A DNA stretch of 64,000 bases from Psychrobacter sp. P2G3. Lineage in GTDB: Bacteria > Pseudomonadota > Gammaproteobacteria > Pseudomonadales > Moraxellaceae. The stretch is taken from contig NZ_CP012529.1 in NCBI RefSeq assembly GCF_001593285.1, positions 2,418,001 to 2,482,000 of the forward strand, given 5' to 3'. The notes beneath the pieces were generated by a model. The model was not told the origin of the DNA. It saw only the letters and a program-made list of their open reading frames with translations, and did no database searches. Below are positions 38,750 through 47,706 of the stretch, in pieces. The first letter of the stretch is position 1, and each line of letters begins with the position of its first letter. The position numbers and the translations under genes are program-made.

Positions 38750-39844
38750 ATGTTTTCACCGTCTAAGCATCGTCTTATAAATGACAGTTCTACAAAGTCT
38801 GGCTCGGCAGCAAAGAGTGTTCTAGAAAATGGCAGTTTTGAAAACGACAGCCATGCAAACACTTCTGCACAAAGTCATCTAACGCAACTTTGGGCATTTA
38901 TCGCCAACCATCCAAAATCAATTGCCGCCATTATCTTATTGATCTCAATGACGCTGTTTTTGACGCTCAATGTCAACGGTTATTGGGATTTTGCCCTGCC
39001 GTTACGGGGCAAAAAACTACTGGCACTTATGGTGGTAGGCTATGCGATTGGCGTATCGACCTTACTGTTTCAAACCCTAACGCACAACCCTATTCTAACG
39101 CCATCACTTCTGGGTTTTGACTCGCTATATGTCTTGCTGCAGAGCTTATTGGTATTCTTTTTGGGCGCGATGAGCTTTACCAGCATCAATCCTATTGCCA
39201 AGTTTACGCTTGAAATTGTCCTGATGTTTGGCGCGTCCCTACTGTTGTTTCAAGTGCTATTCTCAAAAAGCAGTCAGGATTTGACGCGGCTGATACTGGT
39301 GGGTGTCATCTTTGGCGTGTTGTTTCGTAGCTTATCGGCACTGATTGCACGATTGATTAATCCTGATGATTTTGTCGTCGTACAATCTGCCAGTTACGCG
39401 CAATTTAATACAGTCAATCCACAGCTACTAGGTATCAGCCTCTTTATTTGTACCATTAGCGCTGTGTTTATTTGGCGCTGGCGTTATCAATGCGATGTAT
39501 TGATGCTTGGCAAATCGCAAGCCATTAACCTTGGCATTAATTATCAACACTTAGCCTTTGGGCTGTTAACGGTCATCGCAGTATTGGTCGCCACGGCAAC
39601 CGCATTGGTCGGTCCAGTGACTTTCTTTGGCTTACTAGTCTGTGCGTTAACCAATCGCATCGCGCGTCATATGTATCATAGCGAACGCCTGATAATGGTT
39701 AGCTTGGTGGCGATGATTTGCTTGGTACTCGGTCAGACAGTGTTTGAGCAAGTATTGGGCATGGCAGGGGTACTGTCAGTGGTGATTGAATTGGCTGGTG
39801 GCTTAGTATTTTTAATTTTGATTTTTATGACTCAGCGCCGTTAA
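38750..39844 (+). CDS. Siderophore ABC transporter permease (FecCD family, second subunit)
   Basis: 364 residues. A ~50-residue polar Ser/Asn-rich N-terminus precedes the membrane core: YWDFALPLRGKKLLALMVVG, VSTLLFQTLTHNPILTPSLL, FDSLYVLLQSLLVFFLG, LNLGINYQHLAFGLLTVIAV-like segment (MLGKSQAINLGINYQHLAFG), and VTFFGLLVCALTNRIARHMY. Similar to FatC/CeuC/YclO. It pairs with the preceding permease. A dispersed palindromic repeat separates it from the ATPase gene. Confidence 0.92.
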   Translation: MFSPSKHRLINDSSTKSGSAAKSVLENGSFENDSHANTSAQSHLTQLWAFIANHPKSIAAIILLISMTLFLTLNVNGYWDFALPLRGKKLLALMVVGYAIGVSTLLFQTLTHNPILTPSLLGFDSLYVLLQSLLVFFLGAMSFTSINPIAKFTLEIVLMFGASLLLFQVLFSKSSQDLTRLILVGVIFGVLFRSLSALIARLINPDDFVVVQSASYAQFNTVNPQLLGISLFICTISAVFIWRWRYQCDVLMLGKSQAINLGINYQHLAFGLLTVIAVLVATATALVGPVTFFGLLVCALTNRIARHMYHSERLIMVSLVAMICLVLGQTVFEQVLGMAGVLSVVIELAGGLVFLILIFMTQRR

Positions 39845-39907
39845 TTATGGCTCAGTAAGACTGCACGGATCAAAAAAATTTTAACGACAAGGTATATAAA
39901 TGCAGAT

Positions 39908-39979
39908 GCTACTGGAATAAATTTTTTGCAGCCTCTGTCTGCATCGGCGCAGCAAGCGAGAAAAACTTATTCCAGTAGC
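39908..39979. repeat. Dispersed palindromic repeat, copy B, inside the ABC operon
   Basis: 72 bp with perfect 13-bp ends GCTACTGGAATAA and TTATTCCAGTAGC. The centre (GCAGCCTCTGTCTGCATC and GCGCAGCAAGCGAG) matches copies A and C. It lies 64 bp after the second permease and 31 bp before the ATPase start, so it is transcribed within the operon. Confidence 0.88.
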
Positions 39980-40009
39980 GTTATAGCGTTTTTAAATCGG
40001 ACCAACTGT

Positions 40010-40783
40010 ATGATTAAACTAGATAATATCTCCCACCATATTGGCAAACAACAAATCCTGCATGACATTACCTTGTCTTTACCACCCTCACAAGTGATTG
40101 CTTTAATTGGCCCCAATGGCGCAGGTAAATCGACCTTATTTTCAGTGATGGCACGCTTGCAACCACTACAGTCAGGACAGGTAAGTTTTACTGTAGATAA
40201 TGAGGAACGTGATATTGTCAGCTGTCATGCGCGAACGTTGTCTAAGACAGTGGCGATGCTTGGACAAGACAATCAAGTACAAGGGCGACTGCGTGTGCAT
40301 GAGCTGCTGATGTTTGGGCGCTATCCCTATCATCAAGGGCAACCAACCGCAAACGATGAGCAAAAAGTGCAGGGTATTATCGAGCGTTTTGAGCTGGAGC
40401 CATTAGCCGAGCGCTTCTTGTCAACATTGTCCGGTGGTCAACGGCAACGCGTGCTGATTGCGATGATTGTCTGCCAAGATACGCCGTATTTATTGCTTGA
40501 TGAGCCCCTAAATAATCTGGATATGTACCACGCTAGTCGCTTGATGCGTGAGCTGCGCGAGTTGAGTCATAGCCAGCAAAAAACCGTGGTGATTGTGCTG
40601 CATGATATCAATCAAGCAGCGCAATTTGCCGATACGGTGGTCACCATGAAAGCAGGTAAAGTAATGGCAGTTGGCCGACCAGCTGATGTCATCACCCAAG
40701 AGACGATGAAAGATTTATATAATGTTGATGTGACGGTATTAAATCACCAAGATCGACCAGTGATTGTTGATACGTTGTTATAG
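40010..40783 (+). CDS. Siderophore ABC transporter ATP-binding protein
   Basis: 257 residues from ATG 40010. The open frame extends upstream to 39926, but that part is encoded by the dispersed repeat and the conserved domain begins at IKLDNISHHIGKQQILHDIT. Walker A GPNGAGKST, Q loop MLGQDNQVQG, signature LSGGQRQRVLIAMIVCQ, Walker B YLLLDEPLNNLDM and the H loop VIVLHDINQA are all present. Similar to FatE/CeuD/YclP ATPases. It powers ferric-siderophore import. Confidence 0.94.
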   Translation: MIKLDNISHHIGKQQILHDITLSLPPSQVIALIGPNGAGKSTLFSVMARLQPLQSGQVSFTVDNEERDIVSCHARTLSKTVAMLGQDNQVQGRLRVHELLMFGRYPYHQGQPTANDEQKVQGIIERFELEPLAERFLSTLSGGQRQRVLIAMIVCQDTPYLLLDEPLNNLDMYHASRLMRELRELSHSQQKTVVIVLHDINQAAQFADTVVTMKAGKVMAVGRPADVITQETMKDLYNVDVTVLNHQDRPVIVDTLL

Positions 40784-40910
40784 TGACGCTTCGCCATAAC
40801 TCCTATATAGTTGGTTCAATATATGAACGATATGCAAGACTGGAAATCTCACATAGCGTATCGGTTTCATTTGGTATTGGATATATGGTATCGCTGTTTG
40901 TGTTTGCGAC

Positions 40911-41666
40911 TTATAGCCCTAACGCAGCATCTTCCCGCTTCACAATTTTATGCTCATCTTCACTGCTATCAAGCTTCCAATAACTTGAGATATAGAGATG
41001 GCTCTTAGTCACTTCTTTTTCTTTAAAATACCGTCGTAGCGCTCGCATACTATTAAACTCACATGCCACCCACACTGCAGGTGTCCCGTCTAACCAGTCA
41101 AGCGTTTTAATACGCTCAAGTATTGGGTAGTGGCTGTCACTTGCTATTGCATTCACAACCCATTTAATCTCGATATTTTTTGGTTTTTTTAGAGATTGGA
41201 TATCGTCCTCACTCAACACTTCTATGACCGCGTAGCCGACTGCATCCTCTGGCAGTTGTGCCAAATTAACCGTGATGGCTGGCAAAGCAGTCATATCGCC
41301 TGCTAACAAAAACCAATTCGCCTCATGATTGATGTATTTCTTTGCACCCGGACCGCCAATCAAAATAGTGTCACCGACTTGAGTCGTTTTGGCCCAGTGC
41401 GATGCTGGTCCTTCAGCACCTTTATGGTTAAGACCGTGTAATACAAAATCGATATCCATCTCATCAGCACGCTGCTGGATAATAGTATAAGTGCGCATGA
41501 TTGGTTTTTGCTCCTCACCCTGAGGAAATATCAATTTGATATAGGCGCTTTCTTGATCTACTGGGAAGTCTCTCATTCCTTCCCCTCCCAGCGTAATACG
41601 TCGCATATTGGGTGTGATATCAGTGATACGTTTCACTTCTAAAATTCTTGGGCTAGGTTTGGACAT
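40911..41666 (-). CDS. Siderophore-interacting protein (FAD-dependent ferric-siderophore reductase, SIP family)
   Basis: 251 residues. FAD-binding barrel start ILEVKRITDITPNMRRITLG and the flavin motif MRTYTIIQQRADEMDIDFVL with LHGLNHKGAEGPASHWAKT; NAD(P)H-like domain from GDTILIGGPGAKKYI and WFLLAGDMTALPAITVNLAQL, ending VWVACEFNSMRALRRYF and HLYISSYWKL. These are hallmarks of ViuB/BauF/YqjH-type reductases that release iron from internalised siderophore. It lies downstream of the PepSY and receptor genes on the minus strand and convergent with the ABC genes. Confidence 0.94.
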   Translation of the reverse strand: MSKPSPRILEVKRITDITPNMRRITLGGEGMRDFPVDQESAYIKLIFPQGEEQKPIMRTYTIIQQRADEMDIDFVLHGLNHKGAEGPASHWAKTTQVGDTILIGGPGAKKYINHEANWFLLAGDMTALPAITVNLAQLPEDAVGYAVIEVLSEDDIQSLKKPKNIEIKWVVNAIASDSHYPILERIKTLDWLDGTPAVWVACEFNSMRALRRYFKEKEVTKSHLYISSYWKLDSSEDEHKIVKREDAALGL

Positions 41667-41789
41667 TTTTAGATCCTTTTATTTATAAAGTTATATTTTT
41701 CTTTTAGATAAGATCGGTTTGAAGTGCTAGCTATTTTACACTAGCATTATGTTATGCACCTTCACGTGCACATTTCAATTAGGTCATGT

Positions 41790-43139
41790 TTACTTCAGCT
41801 TTCGCAACGCTTTGCCTCGTTGTTGCCGACCTTTCCACCACAGATAAACGCCAGTGCCTGATAATATCGTCACGACCAAACCTATCAGCGCTAAGAATAC
41901 TTGATACAGTCGATGAGTAAGTTGTTCATCTTCGCCTTGACCAATATGTCCCATGTGTAGCGTTGATAACCATTGGTCTACTTTACTGCCGAATGAGCTT
42001 TGATAACCAAAATTAACGCGCTCAACGTTACCTGTTTGGGCATCGACAGTGATAGATGAGGCGCCGCTGTGGCTGCCAACATCCTTATCGGTTTTAAAGC
42101 GCATTTGCCATTGCTTGTCCTCTTCTACCCAGCGCAATCCCAATAACTGCTGGACGCTGACCCCATTTTTTTGCGCGGCAATATTCGCCTGCTTGCTAAC
42201 ATACTCAATACTATTGGCTTTATTCACAATAGCAGCAACACGTGTTTCATTACTAACTGGCGCAAAACTTGGCATGTCCTGCACGCTAGATTTATCTGGT
42301 TTATTTGACTCACCTTTTTCTCTTTCTTTACCTTCTTTGCTTTCAAGTCCAACCACTGCTTGCATCACCGGTTTATAAACTTGCTGCAAGTTAAAACCCA
42401 CACTCGACCAAGCAATGACAAATAACATCAGCCAAAGCCACAATCCAAACGCATGGTGCAGATCATAGTTGAGCTTAAAGATATTGGTTTTTCTGCGGAT
42501 TTTCCAAGCAGGTAGCCAACGCTTAAATAATGAAGCACGTTTTTTACTGACGGTTTTTTTATTAATATCCGAGTTGGCTTTATTAGACTTTACTGCCCGT
42601 GGAAAAGTAAGATAAAAGCCAATAAAGCAATTAAGCGTCCACACCAGCGCCACTAAGCCTAACAGCAGCCTACCGATATCACACAGCAACAAATCACGGT
42701 GTAGCCAAAACACCTTCCACATGGTATTGCACCATGCCCATTCATCCTTATTACGAGTACCGATAATCTCTCTGGTAAAGGGGTTGATATAGACTTCTTG
42801 GAAAGGGGCTTTAGGCTGAGATTTCGCTTTAGGGCTTCTTACTCTATCTACCAAAAATACAGCAGATTTGTCAGGCGCTATCGAGGTTGGCATACTCGAA
42901 AATGTCTGTTTTGGATAACTTGTAATGACCTTGTCATGCAGCTCAGCGATCGATAATGGCGGCGTTCGTTGCGCTTCAATATGCACCAGCTCATGATTGA
43001 ACATATCGTCCAGCTCGTCATAAAATGCTAGCAGCGCTCCAGTGAGACCAGCCATGATTAAAAAAGCGGCCATCGCAAGTCCGGTATAACGATGGATCCA
43101 TAGACAGGTTTGGCGCAGATTAAATGAAAATAATGTCAT
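41790..43139 (-). CDS. PepSY-associated transmembrane protein
   Basis: 449 residues with four hydrophobic segments: WIHRYTGLAMAAFLIMAGLT near residue 15, a second around GRLLLGLVALVWTLNCFIGF, a third at FGLWLWLMLFVIAWSSVGF, and a fourth VFLALIGLVVTILSGTGVYL before a basic tail. The PepSY_TM family occurs beside ferric-siderophore receptors and is proposed to reduce iron at the periplasmic face. A Lys/Glu-rich insert (GLESKEGKEREKGESNKPDK) lies in the periplasmic domain. About 150 bp and a terminator separate it from the receptor gene upstream. Confidence 0.88.
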   Translation of the reverse strand: MTLFSFNLRQTCLWIHRYTGLAMAAFLIMAGLTGALLAFYDELDDMFNHELVHIEAQRTPPLSIAELHDKVITSYPKQTFSSMPTSIAPDKSAVFLVDRVRSPKAKSQPKAPFQEVYINPFTREIIGTRNKDEWAWCNTMWKVFWLHRDLLLCDIGRLLLGLVALVWTLNCFIGFYLTFPRAVKSNKANSDINKKTVSKKRASLFKRWLPAWKIRRKTNIFKLNYDLHHAFGLWLWLMLFVIAWSSVGFNLQQVYKPVMQAVVGLESKEGKEREKGESNKPDKSSVQDMPSFAPVSNETRVAAIVNKANSIEYVSKQANIAAQKNGVSVQQLLGLRWVEEDKQWQMRFKTDKDVGSHSGASSITVDAQTGNVERVNFGYQSSFGSKVDQWLSTLHMGHIGQGEDEQLTHRLYQVFLALIGLVVTILSGTGVYLWWKGRQQRGKALRKLK

Positions 43140-43232
43140 TAGTCCTGATTCTTTATTAATTTATCATGTGATTGGTCATTAGAATGTAGCTGTTAATTGA
43201 TAATTCTGCCAAGTTAAGAAGAAACCCGCATG

Positions 43233-43270
43233 AAAAAAGCCAGCTCTCATACAAAGACAGCTGACTTTTA
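43233..43270 (-). terminator. Terminator between the TonB receptor and PepSY genes
   Basis: On the minus strand AAAAGTCAGCT pairs imperfectly with AGCTGGCTTTTTT, ending in six T residues, 23 nt after the receptor stop. It could limit read-through into the PepSY and reductase genes. Confidence 0.7.
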
Positions 43271-43292
43271 AATATTACCAATAGCAGTTAGA

Positions 43293-45437
43293 TTAGAACT
43301 GATACGTTAAAGAAGTTTTGATATTACGACCCATCTCAAAATCCGTGTAATTATCATCTAAAGCGTTGTTACGTGAGGCATGGCTGGCATAAGTTTCATC
43401 AAAGATATTGTAGACGCCTAATGTCGCTTTTAAGCCTTCAACCTGAGTTGGTGTATAGCTCATAAAGATATCATGCACGTCGTAGTTTGGTTTTTCGATA
43501 TCATCTCCACTCGTATTAGGCGTCACTGAAGCAACATAGGTACTGCGCCAGCCAAGCTCTGTGGTGTCCGTTGGCGCGTAACCAAGGTTGACCATATATT
43601 TGTCGCCAGACTCAGAGCTACTACCGCTCACTGAAGCGATGTTATAACCGGTATTTTCGCCCTTACTGCGGGCACGCGCATAGCTAAGACCCATGTTAAA
43701 GTTATCTATTTTATAATCGGCTGCAAGCTCAACACCTTTGATTTTAAAATCTTCGTCTTTGTTAATCACACCCTGACATGTCTCAGGGGAATCAGTAGTG
43801 CCAGGCTTGCCAGTGCTACAATTTAGACCCGTTCTACTGCCACCTGCACGGACAAATTCAAGGTAGTTTTCAATATTGGTCTCAAAGTATTTGGCACTCA
43901 GTCGTAGCGCATCATCAGCGCTAGTCAGACCGCGAAGCGTCGTCGCCATACCAACTTCAGCGTTCGAGCCTTCTTCTGCTTTGAGGTCATTATTAACATA
44001 GGTATCTTCACCATCTTGATTAAAGATAGCTTGGCTTAAATCTGGACCGTTAAACAGCTGCGTATAGCTGGCGAATACTTGCGTACGCGGTGCAATCTCG
44101 TAACTGGCAGCCAGTGCGCCAACGACATTGTCGTAAGTTTTGCCAGCCGATACAAATTCAGGAGACTCATAACGGTCATAACGTATGCCCGGCGTTAGGG
44201 TTAATTTACCCATCTGCCACTGGTCTTCTAAATATACTGAGGTGTTTTTTGCTTCATCAGTGCCAGTTTTGGCAGAGTTGCGCGCCATCTCTGACTCTTT
44301 TTTATAGTGCTCAACGCCAGCAATCAGCTTATGCGTCCCTGTGATGCCCGCGATGATAGCGTCATCAATAATACTGGTGTTTTGGATTTTAGCACCAGTG
44401 GTTTTAACGCCCGCTTCCCAGTCATAACCTAGATTTTCGGTATAATCCGTATCCCTTGAGATACTCGTTTCTGTTTGATAAACATTGGTATCGACGTCTA
44501 TTAAGCGATTCACTGGATTATAGCTATAATCTAGCGTATAGGTATCACGCTTTACTTTTTGCGGGAGAATCTCATTCCAACTACCCACGCCTGAGCTCGC
44601 TGGAAAATCAGGACGTAATGGGAATAAACCTTCGTTTTCGGTACGGCTAAAGCCAGCACCAACATGATGATCATCGCCAATATAGGCACCCGCTTTTAAT
44701 AGGATATTTTCGCCTTCGCTATCTTGGGTTTGAATCTCACGCCCCTTGCCATCTTCACCAGCATTGGCATCACGTTTGCCATAATAAGCCAGTAAGTCAA
44801 CATTCTCTGTCGGTGCGCCATAGACAGTTGCTGAAGTGAGTAGCTCGTCATTATTACTGCCATATCCTGCATGTAATTTGGCACCAATCTTTTGACCAGG
44901 TTTGAGCAAGTCTGCCGCATCGACGGTTTCAAAAGCCACACCGCCGCCAATCGCATCATTACCCAGCGTGACAGAATTATTACCCACCGATACATCTGCT
45001 TGTTTTAGTAGGTCTGGGTCAATAGTGACATCGCCCATGTGATAAAACATCGCGCCTTCTTGACGTGCACCATCAATCGTTACTTTTAGATTGGTATCAT
45101 CAAGACCACGTACTCGTACACGCTGGTTCACCGATGAAGTACCACCGACTTCAACCCCTGGTACAACGTCTAAAAAGTCACTTAAATGGCTTGCTTGCGC
45201 GGCTGGCGTGTAGTCATCTATGTAGACAGAATCTTCTTGTACACTATCACGGACTGAGCTATTGGCCGTCACAGTAATCGTCTGTAATGTCGTACTTGGC
45301 ATATCTTTTACAGCAGCTGTACTGGCTGCTTGTGACCCTTGCGACCACAATACCGCTGCCACACCCATAGACAATACGGTCAATCGACTAGATAGCTTTG
45401 CTGGTTTTGACGACTTTGATAACTCTACTTCACGCAT
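43293..45437 (-). CDS. TonB-dependent outer-membrane receptor
   Basis: 714 residues. A long signal peptide ends near SQGSQAAS, followed by a TonB-box-like LQTITVTANSS. The plug domain contains LSDFLDVVPGVEVGGTSSVN, VRVRGLDDTNLKVTIDGARQ and LGNDAIGGGVAFETVDAADL; the barrel ends in a terminal Phe (IKTSLTYQF). The VTIDGARQ plug motif resembles haem/haemoglobin-type receptors (HmuR-like), whereas the gene context (SIP reductase, FatB-type importer, PepSY) favours a ferric siderophore. Ligand therefore unsettled. An excellent Fur-box match lies upstream at 45586-45604. Confidence 0.93.
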   Translation of the reverse strand: MREVELSKSSKPAKLSSRLTVLSMGVAAVLWSQGSQAASTAAVKDMPSTTLQTITVTANSSVRDSVQEDSVYIDDYTPAAQASHLSDFLDVVPGVEVGGTSSVNQRVRVRGLDDTNLKVTIDGARQEGAMFYHMGDVTIDPDLLKQADVSVGNNSVTLGNDAIGGGVAFETVDAADLLKPGQKIGAKLHAGYGSNNDELLTSATVYGAPTENVDLLAYYGKRDANAGEDGKGREIQTQDSEGENILLKAGAYIGDDHHVGAGFSRTENEGLFPLRPDFPASSGVGSWNEILPQKVKRDTYTLDYSYNPVNRLIDVDTNVYQTETSISRDTDYTENLGYDWEAGVKTTGAKIQNTSIIDDAIIAGITGTHKLIAGVEHYKKESEMARNSAKTGTDEAKNTSVYLEDQWQMGKLTLTPGIRYDRYESPEFVSAGKTYDNVVGALAASYEIAPRTQVFASYTQLFNGPDLSQAIFNQDGEDTYVNNDLKAEEGSNAEVGMATTLRGLTSADDALRLSAKYFETNIENYLEFVRAGGSRTGLNCSTGKPGTTDSPETCQGVINKDEDFKIKGVELAADYKIDNFNMGLSYARARSKGENTGYNIASVSGSSSESGDKYMVNLGYAPTDTTELGWRSTYVASVTPNTSGDDIEKPNYDVHDIFMSYTPTQVEGLKATLGVYNIFDETYASHASRNNALDDNYTDFEMGRNIKTSLTYQF

Positions 45438-45585
45438 AACGCACTCACTTTAATTACTATCAGAATTGGATTTTTAAAAATCACTATTAAAAGCCATTTA
45501 TCAACGGTCTTTTCCCAGAACTGCTTGTTTATACTTCTTAATGCTTTAACGTCATCTAGCGGCACATGCGAATCGCATTGTAAAC

Positions 45586-45604
45586 GTTAATGATAATGAT
45601 TAGC
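45586..45604. promoter_or_regulatory. Fur box upstream of the TonB-dependent receptor
   Basis: GTTAATGATAATGATTAGC agrees with the Fur consensus GATAATGATAATCATTATC at 16 of 19 positions, the best match in the window. It lies about 150 bp before the receptor ATG. Confidence 0.75.
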
Positions 45605-45869
45605 ATTTAAATTATGAGAGGCATAATAACGAAGTATTAACAATTTGGCAATAATTAATGTGAGAAATTTAGCATTAAAAATTCGCGCGCGTGTGTTTGT
45701 TACCTTAACCGCTTAATACTCATCTTTTCTAGCAACTTTCACGATGCGCTAATCAATTTAATAATTTATGCTTTACAGCTCTAATGAAGAACTTTCCTCG
45801 AATAAATAAACGCAATAATATTAAAAAAAACGTTGCAATGCGTCACCCTTTCGCTATACCCTAATATAG

Positions 45870-45885
45870 CTGACCAAATAGTCAG
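45870..45885. promoter_or_regulatory. TetR-type operator upstream of the urate permease
   Basis: CTGACCAAATAGTCAG, an imperfect palindrome followed by GTTTTAAG. The same core and the same tail (CAGGTTTAAG) recur at 48522. It lies about 240 bp before the permease ATG. Confidence 0.65.
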
Positions 45886-46120
45886 GTTTTAAGATATGAC
45901 GGTTAGTGAGATTAATAAATAAATAGTTGTTATCGATAAATAATGGCTGGCTTTTTTATTTATTAGCACAAGGATCAGTGCGACTCTTTGTTAGATAGAT
46001 AGGCCATACGATTCGTTAGAGAGCTTTAAATGAATAGGGAGCTCTAACCCATATGTCTCTTGTATTGCTTAATATTACCGACAGAGATTGGACTAAAAGT
46101 CACTTTAGGAGGAAGCCAAA

Positions 46121-47560
46121 ATGAGTGAACACACTCAAGGAAACCCTGATTTGTTATACGGACTGCATGAACGTCCTGCTCCTGCAAAAGCATTTTTGGG
46201 CGCGGTACAGCACGTACTAGCCAGCTTTGTCGGTATTATTACCCCTTCATTAATTATTGGCGGCGTCTTGGGCTTGGGCGAACACATCCCCTACCTCATC
46301 AGTATGTCTTTAATGGTATCAGGGGTTGCGACTTTTATTCAGACTCGCAAGATTGGTCCTGTAGGTTCTGGCCTCATGGCATTACAAGGCACCAGTTTTG
46401 GCTTCTTAGCTGCAGTATTGGCAGCAGGTTTTGTGGTAAAAAATCGCGGTGGTAGTCCTGAGGAGATTCTCTCTGTCATCTTTGGCGTCTCGTTTCTTGG
46501 CGCCTTCGTTGAGATTTTCTTAAGTCAGTTCATTACCAAGCTTAAGTCTTTGATGAGCCCTATCGTTACTGGTTGCGTGATTGTCACTATTGGGCTGTCA
46601 TTAACCAAAGTAGGTCTGACTGATTTGGCAGGCGGCGTTGGTGCTGAGGACTTTGGTAGTATGCAGAACCTACTACTAGGTGGCGGTGTACTGGTGAGTG
46701 TGGTGCTAATCAGTATTATTGATAATAAAGTTATTCGCTCTAGTGCGATCTTTATTGGGCTAATGCTAGGTTTGGTTGCAGCGATGTTCATGGGACGTAT
46801 TGACTTCTCTTTAGTATCTGAAGCCCCCGTGTTTACTCTGCCTGTGCCCTTTAAATTTGGTTTTGGTTTTGACTGGCAAGCTTTTATTCCTATCGCTTTT
46901 ATGTATATTATTACCAGTATTGAGACCTCAGGTGACTTAACTGCAACCTCAATGATTTCAGGCGAACCTATTAAAGGCCCACTATACGAAAAACGTATCA
47001 AAGGCGGTGTCTTGGGTGATGGGGTTAACTCATTAATTGCGGCGGTGTTCAATACCTTCCCAGTGACGACGTTTAGCCAAAACAATGGCGTGATTCAGAT
47101 GACGGGCATCGCTAGCCGCTATGTTGGCTTTTATGTGGGTGCTATCTTATTCACTATGGGTATGTTTCCTATTTTGGGCGCTATCTTCACTCAATTACCG
47201 AAGCCCGTCGTGGGCGGAGTGACATTACTGATGTTTGCAACGGTAGCGACCGCAGGTATTCGTATTCTATCAACCGTAGAATTTACCCATCGTAATATCT
47301 TAATCATTGCGACCTCACTAGGTCTATCAATGGGTGTTGCTTTTGTCCCTGATGTATTTGCCCAAACCCCTCAATTTTTCCGTAATATTTTTGGCTCAGC
47401 AGTTACGATGTCAGGTATCGTTGCTATCGCTCTCGATATGATCTTGCCAAAGAACTATGGTGTTGAATTTGATGAGCCAGAGCAACATGCTGATGAAAAG
47501 TTAGAGCCCGTGCGTGAATTGTCTCAGAGCGAAATTGAGATAGAAAGTCAGGCGTTGTGA
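46121..47560 (+). CDS. NCS2-family purine permease, probably urate or xanthine
   Basis: 479 residues with about 12-14 hydrophobic segments. NCS2 hallmarks are LQGTSFGFLAAVLAAG, TSIETSGDLTATSMISGEPI and the signature QNNGVIQMTGIASRYVG. An acidic tail (EFDEPEQHADEKLEPVRELS) closes it. It is a proton-coupled symporter of the inner membrane. The neighbouring urate-degrading genes make urate the likely substrate, with xanthine or uracil as alternatives. Strong AGGAGG ribosome-binding site. A TetR-type operator lies upstream. Confidence 0.9.
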   Translation: MSEHTQGNPDLLYGLHERPAPAKAFLGAVQHVLASFVGIITPSLIIGGVLGLGEHIPYLISMSLMVSGVATFIQTRKIGPVGSGLMALQGTSFGFLAAVLAAGFVVKNRGGSPEEILSVIFGVSFLGAFVEIFLSQFITKLKSLMSPIVTGCVIVTIGLSLTKVGLTDLAGGVGAEDFGSMQNLLLGGGVLVSVVLISIIDNKVIRSSAIFIGLMLGLVAAMFMGRIDFSLVSEAPVFTLPVPFKFGFGFDWQAFIPIAFMYIITSIETSGDLTATSMISGEPIKGPLYEKRIKGGVLGDGVNSLIAAVFNTFPVTTFSQNNGVIQMTGIASRYVGFYVGAILFTMGMFPILGAIFTQLPKPVVGGVTLLMFATVATAGIRILSTVEFTHRNILIIATSLGLSMGVAFVPDVFAQTPQFFRNIFGSAVTMSGIVAIALDMILPKNYGVEFDEPEQHADEKLEPVRELSQSEIEIESQAL

Positions 47561-47706
47561 TTTGCCTATAATTTAATTGAGCGCAGGAAGAGTATCAGGA
47601 AGAGAATTTTTCTGCACCTCAATCACCACTTTAGCGATATAGCGTTAACAAAGCTACTATCGTTAAAGTGGTTTTGGCTATATAAAACGAGGATCAATAC
47701 CTGCTG

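Larger units (their letters stand above)
45438..46120. other. 680-bp control region between TonB receptor and urate permease
   Basis: No convincing ORF. It carries the Fur-like site at 45586-45604 for the receptor and the palindrome at 45870-45885 for the permease. AT-rich throughout. The rest shows nothing recognisable. Confidence 0.5.

Noticed and set aside
39926..40009. N-terminal extension of the siderophore ATPase
   Set aside because: Those codons come from the dispersed palindrome; the conserved ABC domain begins right after ATG 40010.
46525..47085. 186-codon open frame antisense to the NCS2 permease
   Set aside because: It lies wholly inside a clear permease gene, has no ribosome-binding site or recognisable domain, and its composition mirrors the sense strand.
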